Positions 36,918-48,708 of a stretch of DNA of 64,000 bases are shown piece by piece; the stretch's first letter is position 1; each line of letters opens with the position of its first letter. Where the stretch lies: contig JAIWNE010000071.1 in the NCBI GenBank assembly GCA_025331445.1, positions 62,001 to 126,000 of the forward strand, in the 5' to 3' direction. A program made the translations under genes and the position numbers. Source of the DNA: Blakeslea trispora. Its lineage: Eukaryota; Mucoromycota; Mucoromycetes; Mucorales; Choanephoraceae. The notes beneath the pieces are model-generated. The model was not told the DNA's origin and made no database searches. It saw only the letters and a list, made by a program, of their open reading frames with translations.

Positions 36918-38829
36918 CTATCTTGGGGATACAGGAGGAGCAATGTCTGATCCTACAAAAGAAAAAAGCATTGGTTATACATTTCTTCGTTTCACTCTCA
37001 AATTTTTTTTTACCGTATGTATTCAAAAATTCATCCATGTCAATTAATTCCTCTTCGTCATCCGGAAGAGAATGAGCCTGGTAATGTCCTTGCTCTTGCT
37101 GTTGAAGCTGTGGTGAATACATAAGGGAAGTGTTGTTGGAATTCAACTTTGTAGGATCAAAGCCTAAATGATGAGCCAATGCCTGTAAGCTTAGTCCAAG
37201 ATCGTCGATGTCTTGGTTCAATGCTTCTGTCGATTCAGAAATATTGTTGATGCTGTTGGTAACTTGATGCAGTCTTTGGTTGGATAGGGTAGATAATGTA
37301 TTGTTAGCATTACTATTGTTGAGATCATGATCTATTGGCAGGGTAAGTGCTGATAAAAGAGCTTGGCTGGCAGCTGTGTTAATGTCGTTGTTGTTGTTAC
37401 CACTAATGTTGTCTTTATTGCTGTTGTTGGTGTTGTTGTTGTTGTTGGTGTTGTTGGTGTTGTTGGTGTTGTTGGTGTTGTTGGTGTTGTTGGTGTTGTT
37501 GGTGTTGTTGGTGTTGTTATCATTGATATGGTATAAAGATTCATTGTTGAACTGTGAAAGGAGTTCGGGGTTTGCTTGAGCAAAAGCAATTAGATTTTGG
37601 AGATTATGAAGTTGAGAGATGTTTTGTAATGCTTGCATAGGTGCCGCTTGTTCATTTTCTATAATCGCACACAAAGAAGCAGTGAGCTTATTGAAACGAT
37701 ATACACTAGATACATGATATATATATATGTATGCGACTTACCATGTTTTGCTTTATCATTGATGGCAATAGCATCTTTTAATGTAGACGAGGTATTGGGA
37801 GCTGAAGCCGATCGTTTTATGTGGGGTGGCAAAGTAGAGCTCAAGCCTACTACATCGCTTTTCCCATTCATATAATCATCCAAATTGAATGTACTTGTGT
37901 TTGAAGAGAAGGAGGAAGGAGGATCTTGTCGAGCCATCTTAATAGGCCTCTCGGATTCTTGAGGGGTTGGAAGAGGTTGATCGTCAAGCAATACATCGGG
38001 TAACTCGGTTTCTTGGTCATCTTCATAAGCAGGTCCCAGTAAAAACCTTCTTTTTCGGGAAAGAGCGGGTCTTTTATCACCATTTGAAAAGACAGATGCA
38101 AGAAAACGAAGGATTTTGTCAATTGTTTCTTGATGGCGGGAATGGCGTTCTCTGGCCTGAAGTGTATCTTGCCATAGGATCCGATTGTCTCTTTGAATCG
38201 CTTGAAGTTGGGAAGAGATGTTCATCTGATGCTTTTTTATAGACCGAACTTCTTCGAGAATATGCTGAAGATCCACTGTACTAAATTCTTTTTCGTCTGG
38301 ACTAGGACCCTTTTTTCGAGTAACCAACAAGAGAAGATCAGGCTGATTACGCTTAAAGTGAGGATTGCTGAACTCCCAACGTTCAGACTCACTATCGGTT
38401 TCCAGAACGCCTTGTTGTAAGTGAGGTACCTTGTGAAATCCGTACATATTAAGTTGTCGAACAAAGGAAGAGAATTTGTTGTGTTTAAAGAATCGAGGCA
38501 ATACTTTTCGAGCAAATTCCTCTTGACAGTTTACAAAAAATGATGCACCGTCTTCTGACCAGCAGATCAGGTCATCCGATTCCGGGTCGTTTACCATACT
38601 ACATGACATGTTGTTATTCAATGACCTGTAACGCGATGTAAGCACTCTTGTGGTAGATCTCTTACCTAAAAAGCTTGTTCAAAAAAGCAGGTACATTCTT
38701 TTGCAAAGGTTGCGTATTTTGAAGCTGTTTTGTAGTGTTTGTCACTGCTGTAGGTGCTATTGACTTGAACACCTTGGCTGGCTCTTTTTTCTCTGGTGCT
38801 TCTTTTATGGTTAGGGGTTGTTGACTCAT
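36918..38829 (-). CDS. Heat shock transcription factor (HSF family)
   Basis: Four exons (38829-38666, 38598-37742, 37658-37014, 36952-36918) give about 566 residues. The DNA-binding domain is clear from residue 48: NVPAFLNKLFSMVNDPESD, CWSEDGASFFV, FKHNKFSSFVRQLNMYGFHK. The exon 1/2 junction was set at 38598, because it yields the canonical FLNKLF-SMVNDP and avoids a 13-residue insertion. A heptad-repeat region (ILEEVRSIKKHQMNISSQL) should trimerise. The C-terminal half is Asn/Thr and Gln rich, including a 9-bp repeat tract. The end is unclear. The spliced frame stops at 36918 after APPVSPR, while an overlapping frame with a Ser/Thr/Pro-rich end (SSTRSPSPTIITPG) runs on to 36835; a one-base shift would connect them. 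Confidence 0.85.
37421..37517. repeat. 9-bp microsatellite-like tract inside the HSF gene
   Basis: About ten copies of GTTGTTGGT on the plus strand, encoding (Thr-Asn-Asn)n on the coding minus strand. The antisense strand yields a Leu/Val-rich open frame that is an artefact. Copy number is likely to vary between strains because the units are nearly identical. Confidence 0.9.
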
Positions 38830-39360
38830 TTTCTTTTGATTTTTTACAGTTTGAAAGATAGAAAAAAAAAGAACACAATCGTACTTTTTTTTTTTTCGGA
38901 AAAACAAAATAAAAAGCGGCTTTTGATTTTTAAAAAAGGAAAGCAAGTGATACAGAAACGCAGAATAGATTAAAGTGTTGAAAATAGCCATACAATAGTT
39001 AAAGTGAAATTGACAGAGGCATTTGCCTTGTTGGTGTATCAGGCTCTTGAAATTGTCATAAGCAGGTAACAAGTTTTAATAGGAGAAGAAGCAATTGTTT
39101 GTTACAAAGAAATTAGAAGAGTTTTTTAGCATAAAAAAAAAATAAAGAAAAAGAAAGTAGGTACAAAGCCGATCACTGCTTTTTAATAAAGGGAGGAGGA
39201 AATACAATTGTTGCCCAATTAAACTTTACAACATAATTTAGAGAGTTTAGCCCTTATTTTTTCTTTTTCGCTTTTCTTTCACTCACTTCTTTTTCTCTCT
39301 CTTTTCTTTTCATACTTTTGTACGTTTTCTTTTTTTTTTTTTTACTATTCAAAACCATAT
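38830..39360. other. Divergent promoter region between HSF and AT-1 genes
   Basis: A 531-bp spacer separates two divergently transcribed genes. It is AT-rich with poly-A/T and CT tracts (TTTCTTTTCT type). I did not find a clear array of alternating nGAAn units, the heat shock element. No coding frame was recognised. Confidence 0.4.
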
Positions 39361-41413
39361 ATGCGTACACCTGCTTATATCTTTCCAACACTAGACGACG
39401 AACCTATAGTACCCAGTTTTAGTGACTTTCATAAGGAGAAAGAAATAAGCAAAACAACATCTGCTTCACTTATGGATCACCAAACAACCGGTACCACCCT
39501 GAGAACTTCTACCAAGAAGCCTCTCTCAAAGGATGAAGCAGAAGAGTTAGAACTAGACGAATTCATCAAAGACAAAAAGTCGCGAGAAGACATAGATACA
39601 ACAATAGTGTCAGAAGAGGCACAAACTTTAAACAAACGAGATTATGGCAATTTTGCTCTACTTGTCATATTATGTAAGAAATTAAAGTAAGATTTTGACT
39701 CGTTGAATTGACCACATCCATTTAAAAGATTTATTACAAGGAATTCCTGTCGGTCTCTCCTTTGGTTCGATTCCCTTTTTATTGAAAGCCAAGTTATCTT
39801 ACTCTCAAATCGGTCTCTTTTCACTCTCATCATGGCCTTACTCTCTTAAACTCCTTTGGTCGCCCATTGTGGATGCTGTTTACAATCCTACCTTGGGTCG
39901 TCGTAAATCATGGATTGTGCCTATTCAAATTATGACAGGCATTTTATTTTATTTGCTCGGTACTCAAATCGATAGCATGATGAGTGCAGAGCATGTTCCC
40001 ATCTACACATTGACCTATTCATTCTTGACGACCATCTTCTTTTGTGCCACTCAAGACATTGCTGTTGATGGCTGGGCATTGACTCTTTTGTCAAAGGAAT
40101 CACTTTCTTATGCTTCGACTGCACAGACCATTGGGTTGAACTGTGGTTACTTTCTGAGCTTTACTGTCTTTCTGAGCTTTAATTCATCTGAATTCAGCAA
40201 CAAGTATCTTCGAAGTGAACCCAAAGAAGTGGGTGTCTTGGGATTAGGAGAATACATGCGATTCTGGGCATTCATGTATCTGATTATTACTGCCTATCTG
40301 GTTTTGTTCAAGAAGGAGACCAATGTAGAGGATGAAGAAAGTCAATTGGGCATTCGTGGTGTTTATTCAACCATTTGGAAGATTTGTAAATTGCCACGTA
40401 AGTATTATGTAAGCACCTGTGAAAGGGAATACATATTAACTTTTTTTTGCTCAAAATAGATATGCGATCTTTTGTATTGGTCTTACTGGTCTCGAAAATA
40501 GGTTTTATTTGTCATGAAGCAGTAACTTCTTTAAAACTTTTAGAAAAGGGGTTTTCAAGAGAAGACTTGGCCTTTTCGGTCTTGTTGGACTTTCCGCTTC
40601 AAATCTTCTTTGGTTACTATGCAGCCAAATGGTCCAATGGAACAAGACCTTTAAAGCCTGTAAGGACTTGATTTCTTCTTCCATTCTATCTTATTTGATC
40701 ATCAAGTATATCTTTTTTTTTTTCTGTTTTTATAGTGGTTGTATGCTTTCTATGGTCGTTTAGCATGTTCAGCATTGGGGATGTTGATTGTAGCCGGATT
40801 CCCTCAAGATCAACCAGTTGGAATGCTTTATTTTGGCATTATCATGTTGTCTACTGTACTTAGTTCGTTCATGTCCACCGTTCAATTTGTCAGTATTTCT
40901 GCTTTTATGACCAGTATTGCTGATCCAGTGATTGGTGGTACCTATATGACTGTAAGAAACTATCTTGAACAAAAAAAAAAAGGCTAACACAGTTTAACTT
41001 TTTTTCTTTTTGGTTTGTTTGTTTGTTTGTTAGTTGTTGAATACATTCAGTAATTTTGGTGGTACCTGGCCCAAGTTTTTTGTTTTGGAAGCTGTAGATC
41101 AATTCACTGTCAATACATGCTCAGTATCTGATAAGCTGGGACAAGGTAAATAACAAAAAAAAGAATTGACCCAAGAGAAAAAGATGGAATTTATATGCGT
41201 ATTCTAGTGATCTCGTGTGCTGAAGAGACAGGCAAAGAATTATGTGAACAGATGGAAGGTACATGCCAATTAGAGAAAGATGGTTATTATGTTGTAGGCA
41301 CACTTTGTGTTGTCGTTGGCTTAGTCATGTTACTTGGATATATCAAGCCTGCAGTAAAGCAACTCGAACGCTATCCTAAAATGATGTGGCGACTTGCTTC
41401 TTCTGATAAATAA
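39361..41413 (+). CDS. Acetyl-CoA transporter AT-1 (SLC33A1 family)
   Basis: Six exons (39361-39673, 39729-40397, 40460-40659, 40736-40951, 41034-41145, 41208-41413) give 571 residues. A charged N-terminus of about 95 residues precedes a major-facilitator-like domain of 10-12 hydrophobic segments. Family hallmarks are LLQGIPVGLSFGSIPFLLK, WSPIVDAVYNPTLGRRKSW, CATQDIAVDGWALTLL and NTFSNFGGTWPKF. AT-1 imports acetyl-CoA from the cytosol into the ER/Golgi lumen for acetylation of glycoconjugates or proteins. The start of exon 6 has two possible acceptors: 41208 (used) or, 15 bp on, the AG of GCTGAAG. They differ by five residues in a loop. Confidence 0.92.
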
Positions 41414-41488
41414 ATAATTTTTGCTGAATTAATTTTTTTTTCTTTCTTTCTTTCTTTCTTATTTATTTTCCTGCATGATCATTTCCAT

Positions 41489-43620
41489 ATGAGAGTTCTT
41501 ATTTCGATACTATTGTTATGTTATTCAATAAAAGTCAGTTGTAGCCTATTTTCATCTACGGATATCTTTATTTCCTCAAGTAAGATATTTATGCCCCTGT
41601 TCTGTAACACGTAACATTATCTTATTGTTTTATTTCTAGGCCCTGTTATGATCTATTCAAATGGAACAGCTATTGATTTCGAAAACGTCTATCTTAAGCC
41701 ACGAGAATTCAAATCTGGAATAGTTCCTTTCGATAATCTGACACAACCACCTTCTTCTGGCTTAGAAGTAAGCAAGAATCCATTCGATTATTTTCTATGT
41801 TGACAACCCCTCCTCCTCTTGTTCTTTTACCCTTTGCATGACTTAATTAGGGCATACTTTATGACAGAGGATATTCTTGTCAACTCAACACTTCTTTCGA
41901 CATTAAGCGTCCTGATCTTTTGAACATGAGTAGCAAGATTGCACTTGTCAAAAAAGGAGGAGGTTGTAACTTTTATCAAAAAGTTTATCTCTCTCAGCTA
42001 GACGGTGCTTCTGGAGTTATCATTTTTGATGATATTGCATTTCGGGACGATGATAATTCTGGTTCTATGGTAACAGAATACAAGAGAGAGAGAGATTTTT
42101 TATTTTAGATAATAAGGAAGGATGAGTGCATTCTTCTAATACATTGCAACACCTATTAGAAAATCACAAAAGGCAACATTACTATTAGCATGTATTACGT
42201 TGACTTGAATATTGGCCAAGAATTGATCAACATGTTGCAATATATTGGTTCATACCCTATAAGTAGCACGTCAGACAATATGACTACTTTTCAACCTGTC
42301 ATCACTCTGACTATGCATCCGGCTGTAGGAGGATTTCCAAGCGCTTGGGAATTTACTTTAATCATTGTTGTCGCTCTATTGGCTATCAGCTTTTTAGCTT
42401 CAGGTGAGATTTGTTATTTCAACATCACCTATATTTGGCAACTCATTGTTTTTCCTTCCTTCTGTCTTTTCTATCATCCTCTGCCCCTATTGCTTTTTTC
42501 TTTCTCTTTTTCTTTTCTTATTATTGCTTCGAAACTATGGCTACTCTTTTATCAAAAGTGGGTATGCATTGGCACTTGTGGCGTATTCGACGTCGACAAC
42601 GAGCCATGTTTGAAAATGGTTTATTGGACATCAATGCAGCCACTATCATCTCTCAACCTCAAAAAAAGACAATTGAACCAGCTTCTCTTGCTCTCTTTCC
42701 AACTCGTATCATTGGCGATGAACCATTGGCCTCTGCTGATGAAGTCGATCATACTTCATCATCACCCCTGCCACCTCCTTTGTCGCGAGTAGAATCCGCT
42801 CGTTCTGAACGCTCTTCGAAGGCGATTGAGAATGCAGAACTCTTGTTATCGGCTACTATTCCCGTCGCCCCATCTCGTTTGGTGCCAGACCAACCTTCAG
42901 ATAAATATCCCAATACTGCTTCGGATGCTTGTGTTATCTGTCTGGATGAGTTTGCATTAGGAGAACAAGTAAGAAGATTGCCATGTAATCATGAATATCA
43001 TTGTGAATGTATAGGTAGGGTTAGATGAGATATTTATCAGATATGTTCAAAAAGAACTCATATTTTTCTTTTGTTAATGCGGGAGGAAAGATCCATGGCT
43101 TACAATCAAATCTGCCTCATGTCCATTATGTAAATACGATTGTTCATCAAACATACCAAAACCGGAACAAGAAGGAGAGGATCTAGATCAATCTGAACAG
43201 ACATCTATGCCTTCGCTGCCTAACACGGCCCATTCACCTCCTTCCTATAGATCCAACCCTTTTTTCTCGACCATCTCATCATTCCGTTCTCGGCAGAATG
43301 GCTCTCCTTCAAGTGCATTTGGTCCGACCATCCATGCTGATCAAGCAGAAGAATTTAGTCGATCATGGATGGCTCGAAGTCTACCTCGAAATATGCGTCG
43401 ACAGATAGAGGCAGTTGCAGCTGCCAACCGAGAAAACGTGATTGAACTACCTGCCCGAATGACTCAGCAATCAACAGCACATACCCCTCTTACTGGAGAA
43501 GCAGATGGATGGCAAGGCAACGATACCATTTCAAGGCGATTAGGTCGCAAATTGATCAGAACACTCCCAAGATTAGGACGACACCATTCTAATCATCAGC
43601 GTGATCATGATACTGTTTGA
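41489..43620 (+). CDS. PA-TM-RING E3 ubiquitin ligase (RNF13/RNF167 type)
   Basis: Six exons (41489-41579, 41640-41767, 41851-42069, 42160-42403, 42559-43014, 43091-43620) give 555 residues. A signal peptide (MRVLISILLLCYSIKVSC) leads into a protease-associated luminal domain with KIALVKKGGGCNFYQKVYLS and several N-glycosylation sequons. A single membrane helix, FTLIIVVALLAISFLAS, ends near residue 227. The cytosolic part has an RING-H2 domain near residues 355-397: CVICLDEF, LPCNHEYHCECIDPWL, CPLC. The arrangement is diagnostic of PA-TM-RING ligases, which act on endosomal and vacuolar membranes in protein sorting. The tail is Ser/Pro rich, then basic. Introns fall at the domain borders. Confidence 0.92.
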
Positions 43621-43964
43621 TATATATACACATCTTTTTATACTCTCTATACCTATCTGTACACATTACTTTATTGATGAAATCCTTTCTATTTTTATAT
43701 ATATATATTATTATTGTTATTATTATCATTTATATTGTTTATATCTTGGAGCATTCAATTAACAAGCTTTCATCTTGAATTGCCTTTTACAAAAAAAAAT
43801 ATCATTGTTCAATACGGAAAGTCGCGTTTTTATCCAATCAAAATACGCGTCTAGTATATAAATATATACATTTATATGTATATAAAAAAAAAAGGTTCGG
43901 CACTCTGTTTCTTTTCCCTATACCCTTCGTTCTTTTTTGTTTTGTTTTCTACTTGTACAGAAAA
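43621..43964. other. Intergenic between RING ligase and nibrin genes
   Basis: AT-rich spacer with TATATA runs (43695-43710, 43855-43890) and an ATT repeat near 43710. It separates two genes on the same strand, so it contains a terminator and a promoter. The TATA-like runs at 43855-43885 lie 80-110 bp upstream of the nibrin start, but their role is not shown. Confidence 0.4.
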
Positions 43965-46953
43965 ATGTGGTTTCTATATAAGATCGACAAAGAAAACAGA
44001 TTCAACAGTATACTGTACATGAGACTACGTCCGAATACTCGAAATCCACTTGTAACAAGCATGAGTCGGTCGTCAGAAGCAAGAGCTTATGTTCTTGTTG
44101 GCGACATGTCTTTAAGAGATGCTGTAAGTACCTCTATATAAAAGTACCTCTCCCTCCTTTATTTCTTAACGAAAAGCATGCTATGTTTTTTTTTTGATTT
44201 TGTTAATAGGAAAGAGCAAGTTTTAAGCCAGAGATTTTACTCGAATCAAATAACCTTGATATTCGTGTTGATGTCAACCTTATTAGAGAACAAACCACTT
44301 ATTTACATGACCAGCAAATTATTCATTTAATTGATTCTGATACGCAGTTCAAGTAATCAACTATTCTTTGTTTTAGAAATGAGTTCTTCTTTTATGAGTC
44401 TATAACGCTTGTTTACTTAGAATTTGTTGGGAGCCCTTAAGTGTGTATCATATCAAATCCAATAACCATATTGCTCATGAACAATTGGTCAAGATGGCTT
44501 CAGAATACGGTAAGCCTCTGTTACAACTCAATAAGTACAAGCTTGTCTCATTTTTGATAGTATAGGCTTTCAAGTGCTCTGCTCAATGGATCATCAGAAA
44601 GTGACCCATTATTATCTTGATCAGCAAATCTTGACACACAATGACCAGCCATCCTATTCTCTTTTGACAGCCTTAGTTTATCTATTGCCTTGCGTCAATC
44701 CCACATGGATAGAGGGTTTTCGACTTGAGGATCGCCATTATGATCGAAAGAGCCATGATCAATCAATCAATACAACACTGCTTGAAAACTATGGACCTTT
44801 AAAGAAAACAGCCTTTCTGGGCATAGATATGCGTCGCAAGCATCTATTTCAAGGCCTTGAATTTTGGTTTTTTGATCAGCAGCAATATGATAAATACAGC
44901 CTTCTTGTAAACAAAGCAGGTGGTAAAAGCCAGCTTGCTACGCTTCAAGAAGGATTAAGTGAAAACATTCCACGTGATGCGCTTTTTGTTGAGCATCCTT
45001 ACCTTTCCGATGCAGCTATGGAAGAAACATGGCGTACAGTCCAAAAGAGATTTCAAGACGAGTTAAATAAGAAGCTTATTTTTTTTGCAAAAGAAAACTC
45101 GTTTGACTAATCTTATGTACGTTTTTCTTGGGTTTATTTATAGGATCAAATGTGAGCGATGTATTGTCGAATGGGAAATAGAATACAGTATTATGTATTG
45201 TTCAACCAATATGATGTGTAATCCTTGCTCTGATCTTTTAAGATACATCTCCTACCATGATCCTCTTTATAAGTCATTAGAAGCAGCTTCAGCAACAGTC
45301 AGAATCAAGGAAGAACCACTGGATGATTCACCTTTGAGACCAACTGTTCCTTGCTCAATGAACAATAGCACTGTCTTTTTGGATCAAGCTACCCTTTCTC
45401 GATATAGTGCGTCAAGTTATAATACAATGTTAAGGCAGAACGATACTGCCCGCATGGTTGAAACTGCTCCCACTGATCGCACAGTTCGTGTTGTTGAAAC
45501 TGCTCCTACTGATCACACAGTTCGTGTTGTTGAAACTGCTCCTACTGATCACACAGTTCGTGTTGTTGAGGTTGTTCCCATAAACCATACTAGAGGTACA
45601 GATAACCCTACTCTCTCGTATGGCACTCTTCGTGCTGCCGAAACAATCCCTATGGACAATGAGGATACTACCTATTTGACTAAATCTAGTTTTACAAGAG
45701 AAACGCTTCCTGTAGGCAGTACTACTTCTGCATCTGAGTTTGCTTATTTAGATGAAATAGGTATGCAAATACATGCAAAATGAAATTGAAAAAAGGAATA
45801 GAGTGAGAGAAGATGAGGGAAGAAAAGAGGTGATACTTGCTTTATTTATACACAATGACTAACTAAACAAGGTATTGTATTGAATAGAAAACAAAAAGCA
45901 CAATACACCCTGTGCTCGTCGATCTTCTTTGCTACCAAATCTGAATGCCGAACCAGAGGAAGATGAAACGAGCCATGATATTGATATCAATTATTCCGAT
46001 CTAAACAGCAATGACATTCCGCTCAGTATAGACATTGATATGAATCCATCTACTATGGATCTTGATTCAAATGCTGCTTCACCTAGTCTTGAAGGACTTG
46101 TAGACCTCAATTCATTTTACAACAATATGTTTGTGAACCAAAATGAGTCCAAGATGCAATCCAAATGCTTGCAAGAAGAACATGAACAGAGACTAAGAAA
46201 CGAGCAAGAACAAAAGAAAAGAGAAGAACATGAACAGAGACTAAGAAATGAGCAAGAACAAAAGAAAAGAGAAGAACTAGAGGAAAAGGAACAATTAGAG
46301 CGCGAGAACCGGGAACGCGCTTTGCTCGAGAGAGAGCAGAGGATAAGAGAAGAAGAAGAAAGATATAGCCAAGAAATTTTGGCAAGAAAGAGACGGATTG
46401 AAGAAAGAGAAAGAGACTTGGGCATTGAAAACAACAGCGAATCAGATCCGGGCCCTTCTATGCCCAATACAAGTATAGCTCGCATTTCTTCTAGAAAACC
46501 TACAACAAGTACTCAATCATATAGTAAAATTGTCTATGCTCCAATTGTTGTGAAAAGTAGGCCTCCTGCTATTTCTCGTCAGTCTGCACCAAATCAATCC
46601 AGTGTTAATTTCAAGCGATTTAAAAAGGTGCTTACTGAAGTTTAGTTTTTTTTAAAAAAAAAACTCAATACTCTATCTATAATAGGTTCGACAATTTGAG
46701 TCTCATCAAGGTCTGGATTTTGTTACACTAGTATCTTCTTCTCAAGCAGCTGATATTAGAATAAATCAAGGTAAACATACTTGATGGCTTTATTTTAATT
46801 TGACGTTGATTTAAGGCTTTCCCTCTCTTTTTCTCTCTTTGTTGTATGTACTTAGAAGCAGACACAAATCGAGCAACTTCATTTATGCAATTTGAAGGCG
46901 CAGACCAATTTGATCCAGATATTGCAATTCAAGCTTCTAGAAGAAGAAAATAA
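43965..46953 (+). CDS. NBS1: Nibrin/NBS1 subunit of the MRE11-RAD50-NBS1 complex
   Basis: The eight-exon model (43965-44123, 44210-44352, 44421-44509, 44566-45100, 45144-45760, 45888-46639, 46686-46770, 46856-46953) gives 825 residues. The N-terminus (MWFLYKIDKEN) starts a divergent FHA domain ending ICWEPLSVYH, followed by tandem BRCT-like sequence with VLCSMDHQKVTHY, HLFQGLEFWFFDQQQYDKY and VNKAGGKSQL. The decisive motif is NFKRFKKV near residue 755, the conserved MRE11-binding sequence, followed by an acidic FxF-like end (QFEGADQFDPD) where Tel1/ATM binds. The middle is expanded by two tandem repeats. Introns at 45101 and 46640 need GTTTGA and GTTTAG donors, so those joins are less certain. 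It senses double-strand breaks in the nucleus. Confidence 0.8.
45457..45600 (+). repeat. 36-bp tandem repeat in the nibrin gene
   Basis: Nearly four copies of a 36-bp unit encode VETAPTDHTVRV; the fourth copy diverges (VEVVPINHTR). A second repeat in the same gene, 48 bp with two copies starting at 46177 and 46225, encodes EHEQRLRNEQEQKKRE. Both lie in the linker between the BRCT region and the MRE11-binding motif. Confidence 0.85.
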
Positions 46954-46972
46954 AATAAAGCAATACAATGAT

Positions 46973-48552
46973 TTATTCTCTTTTTTTATTCAGGTGCATT
47001 GCAGACGACACTCTCTTTTTCTTGCGTTTAAATTTACATTTCTTGCACATGCAAGTACCATCACTTAAATCTGTCTCTGACTCAGTCGAACTAACAACGG
47101 CTGCAGCCTTCCTCTTCTTTTCAAGAAGTCTATCAACACTATTGTCGCTGCTATCCGTACTGCTACTGCTACTGCTCGAAGTGGATGAACTTGCGCTACT
47201 GTCTTCGCTGCTGCTTGGTGGTAATTGAGGTATATAAACAGTCGACTCTAATGATTTAGCTATCTTTTCATAAGAAGGATCCTGCTGACCCAACAACTGT
47301 ATCTGCCTAAAAAGTTTTTGACCCAATTTGGGTCGATTGTGTCGTGTGTTCAGATAAACATATTCTGCATTGGTAGATGAACAAAAATTTTGTGTGACAG
47401 CTACAGTCAAATCTAAATTCATGACTACATGCGCCCAACCGCCTGGCACAAAGATGGTTTCACCGGGCTTCTGTAACACTTCAATCATATCCCATTTCTC
47501 ACCCAATGTCTGTCCATCCACTCTTTGCTTGAATCTTGGATAGACCTGGTCAAACCAAGAGACGCCTTCGTGATCATAAGGTTTCATGGGTGGGTCATAT
47601 AGTTCCTTGGGTGTGTTGGGTGGGAAGAGGCACCATCTCTTATGACCTTTGACTAATGCATTCCATGCAGAAGTACCCAAAGGGTCTTTATGAATACTAA
47701 TACAATGTAGAGAGAGTGTTAGAAAAGAAAAGAAAAAAAGAAAAGAATCAGACTCACCCGGTGCCACTTCTTCCACCACCCATAACAAGCCAACGGTAGG
47801 GTGGTCTTCGATCACCTGTCAACTTGAATAGATCTTCTGTAAAATATTTTGGTATTTTGTAATCCTCCAATAAGCTTGAAGGCTTCTTTTTACCCTTGGA
47901 TGATGAGCGAGATGAACGGTAGAATCCACTGTCGAAAATATAAAGAGGTGAATCGTCCTTTAATCCATCATGTTGGGAATAATACAAGAAATGCTTCATT
48001 TTCATATAGACGTTATTGTTGTCGTCATCGTCTCCCACTTTAAACAGTTGGGAGCCATAGTTCTCGAGCAGGTACTAAGTTCAATTGATCAGATTAACAA
48101 AGATAGTTTAAGGAAACAGCCAGTTACCTTTTAATTTACCTTTTCTGTCCAATGCTTGTTTGCCTTCCAATCATCAGTAACATGAGTGATGATAACAGGT
48201 ATATTCTTTGACTCGTATTTCTCTATGAATTCTTTCTTTGAAACTGCTCTATAATCAATTCTTTCTAATATATCTACAAAAGAATCAATCCAATAATCTT
48301 TTTGATGAAAATTCCATTTCTGCCATTTAAACAAATCAAGTTCTATAGAGAAAAAAAAAATTTTTTTTTTTCTTGTAAAGAAGTCCTAATTGCTCCACTT
48401 TTTTCTTCTTCTTTTTTTTCTTTTTCTCTTTATATACCTGAGCGACATTTTAGCTTGATTCTGTTGATCTTGCTTTCATAATGACTGGATTTGCTAGATT
48501 TGTATTTCTTCTTTGTATCAATGGTCTGTGCTGATACTGATTTAGATACCAT
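46973..48552 (-). CDS. JMJD6: JMJD6-type JmjC oxygenase
   Basis: Exons 48552-48438, 48342-48140, 48074-47758 and 47696-46973 give 452 residues. The basic N-terminus ending KLKCRSELDLFKWQKWNF matches the JMJD6 lead region. The JmjC fold shows GGGRSGTGIHKDPLGTSAWN near residue 214, with the Fe(II)-binding His-x-Asp. Then come GHKRWCLFPPNTPKELYDPP, VSWFDQVYP, GETIFVPGGWAHVVMNLDLT (second His) and TQNFCS. JMJD6 is a 2-oxoglutarate-dependent lysyl hydroxylase acting on splicing factors, also reported as an arginine demethylase. A poly-Ser stretch and a Cys/Lys-rich end (CMCKKCKFKRKKKR) follow, probably nuclear localising. Its stop lies only 19 bp from the nibrin stop, in tail-to-tail orientation. 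Confidence 0.93.
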
Positions 48553-48708
48553 CCGAAAATAAAAACCAAAAACAAAAAAGTAAAAGAAGAAAAATACACT
48601 GGCTTATCGCATTTTAAAATTTCCACCTTTCGGACTTTTTTTTTATTGTGCGCCTACTATTTTACAACTTATGATTTAACTGAAGTGTACATGTAAACGT
48701 GTTTGTGC

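Noticed and set aside
37376..37579. Plus-strand open frame rich in Leu/Val
   Set aside because: It is the antisense of the Asn/Thr repeat in the HSF gene and has no independent coding features.
38601..38640. HSF exon 2 starting earlier, adding SLNNNMSCS-like residues
   Set aside because: That acceptor inserts residues into the first helix of the DNA-binding domain, whereas the acceptor at 38598 gives the canonical FLNKLF-SMVNDP.
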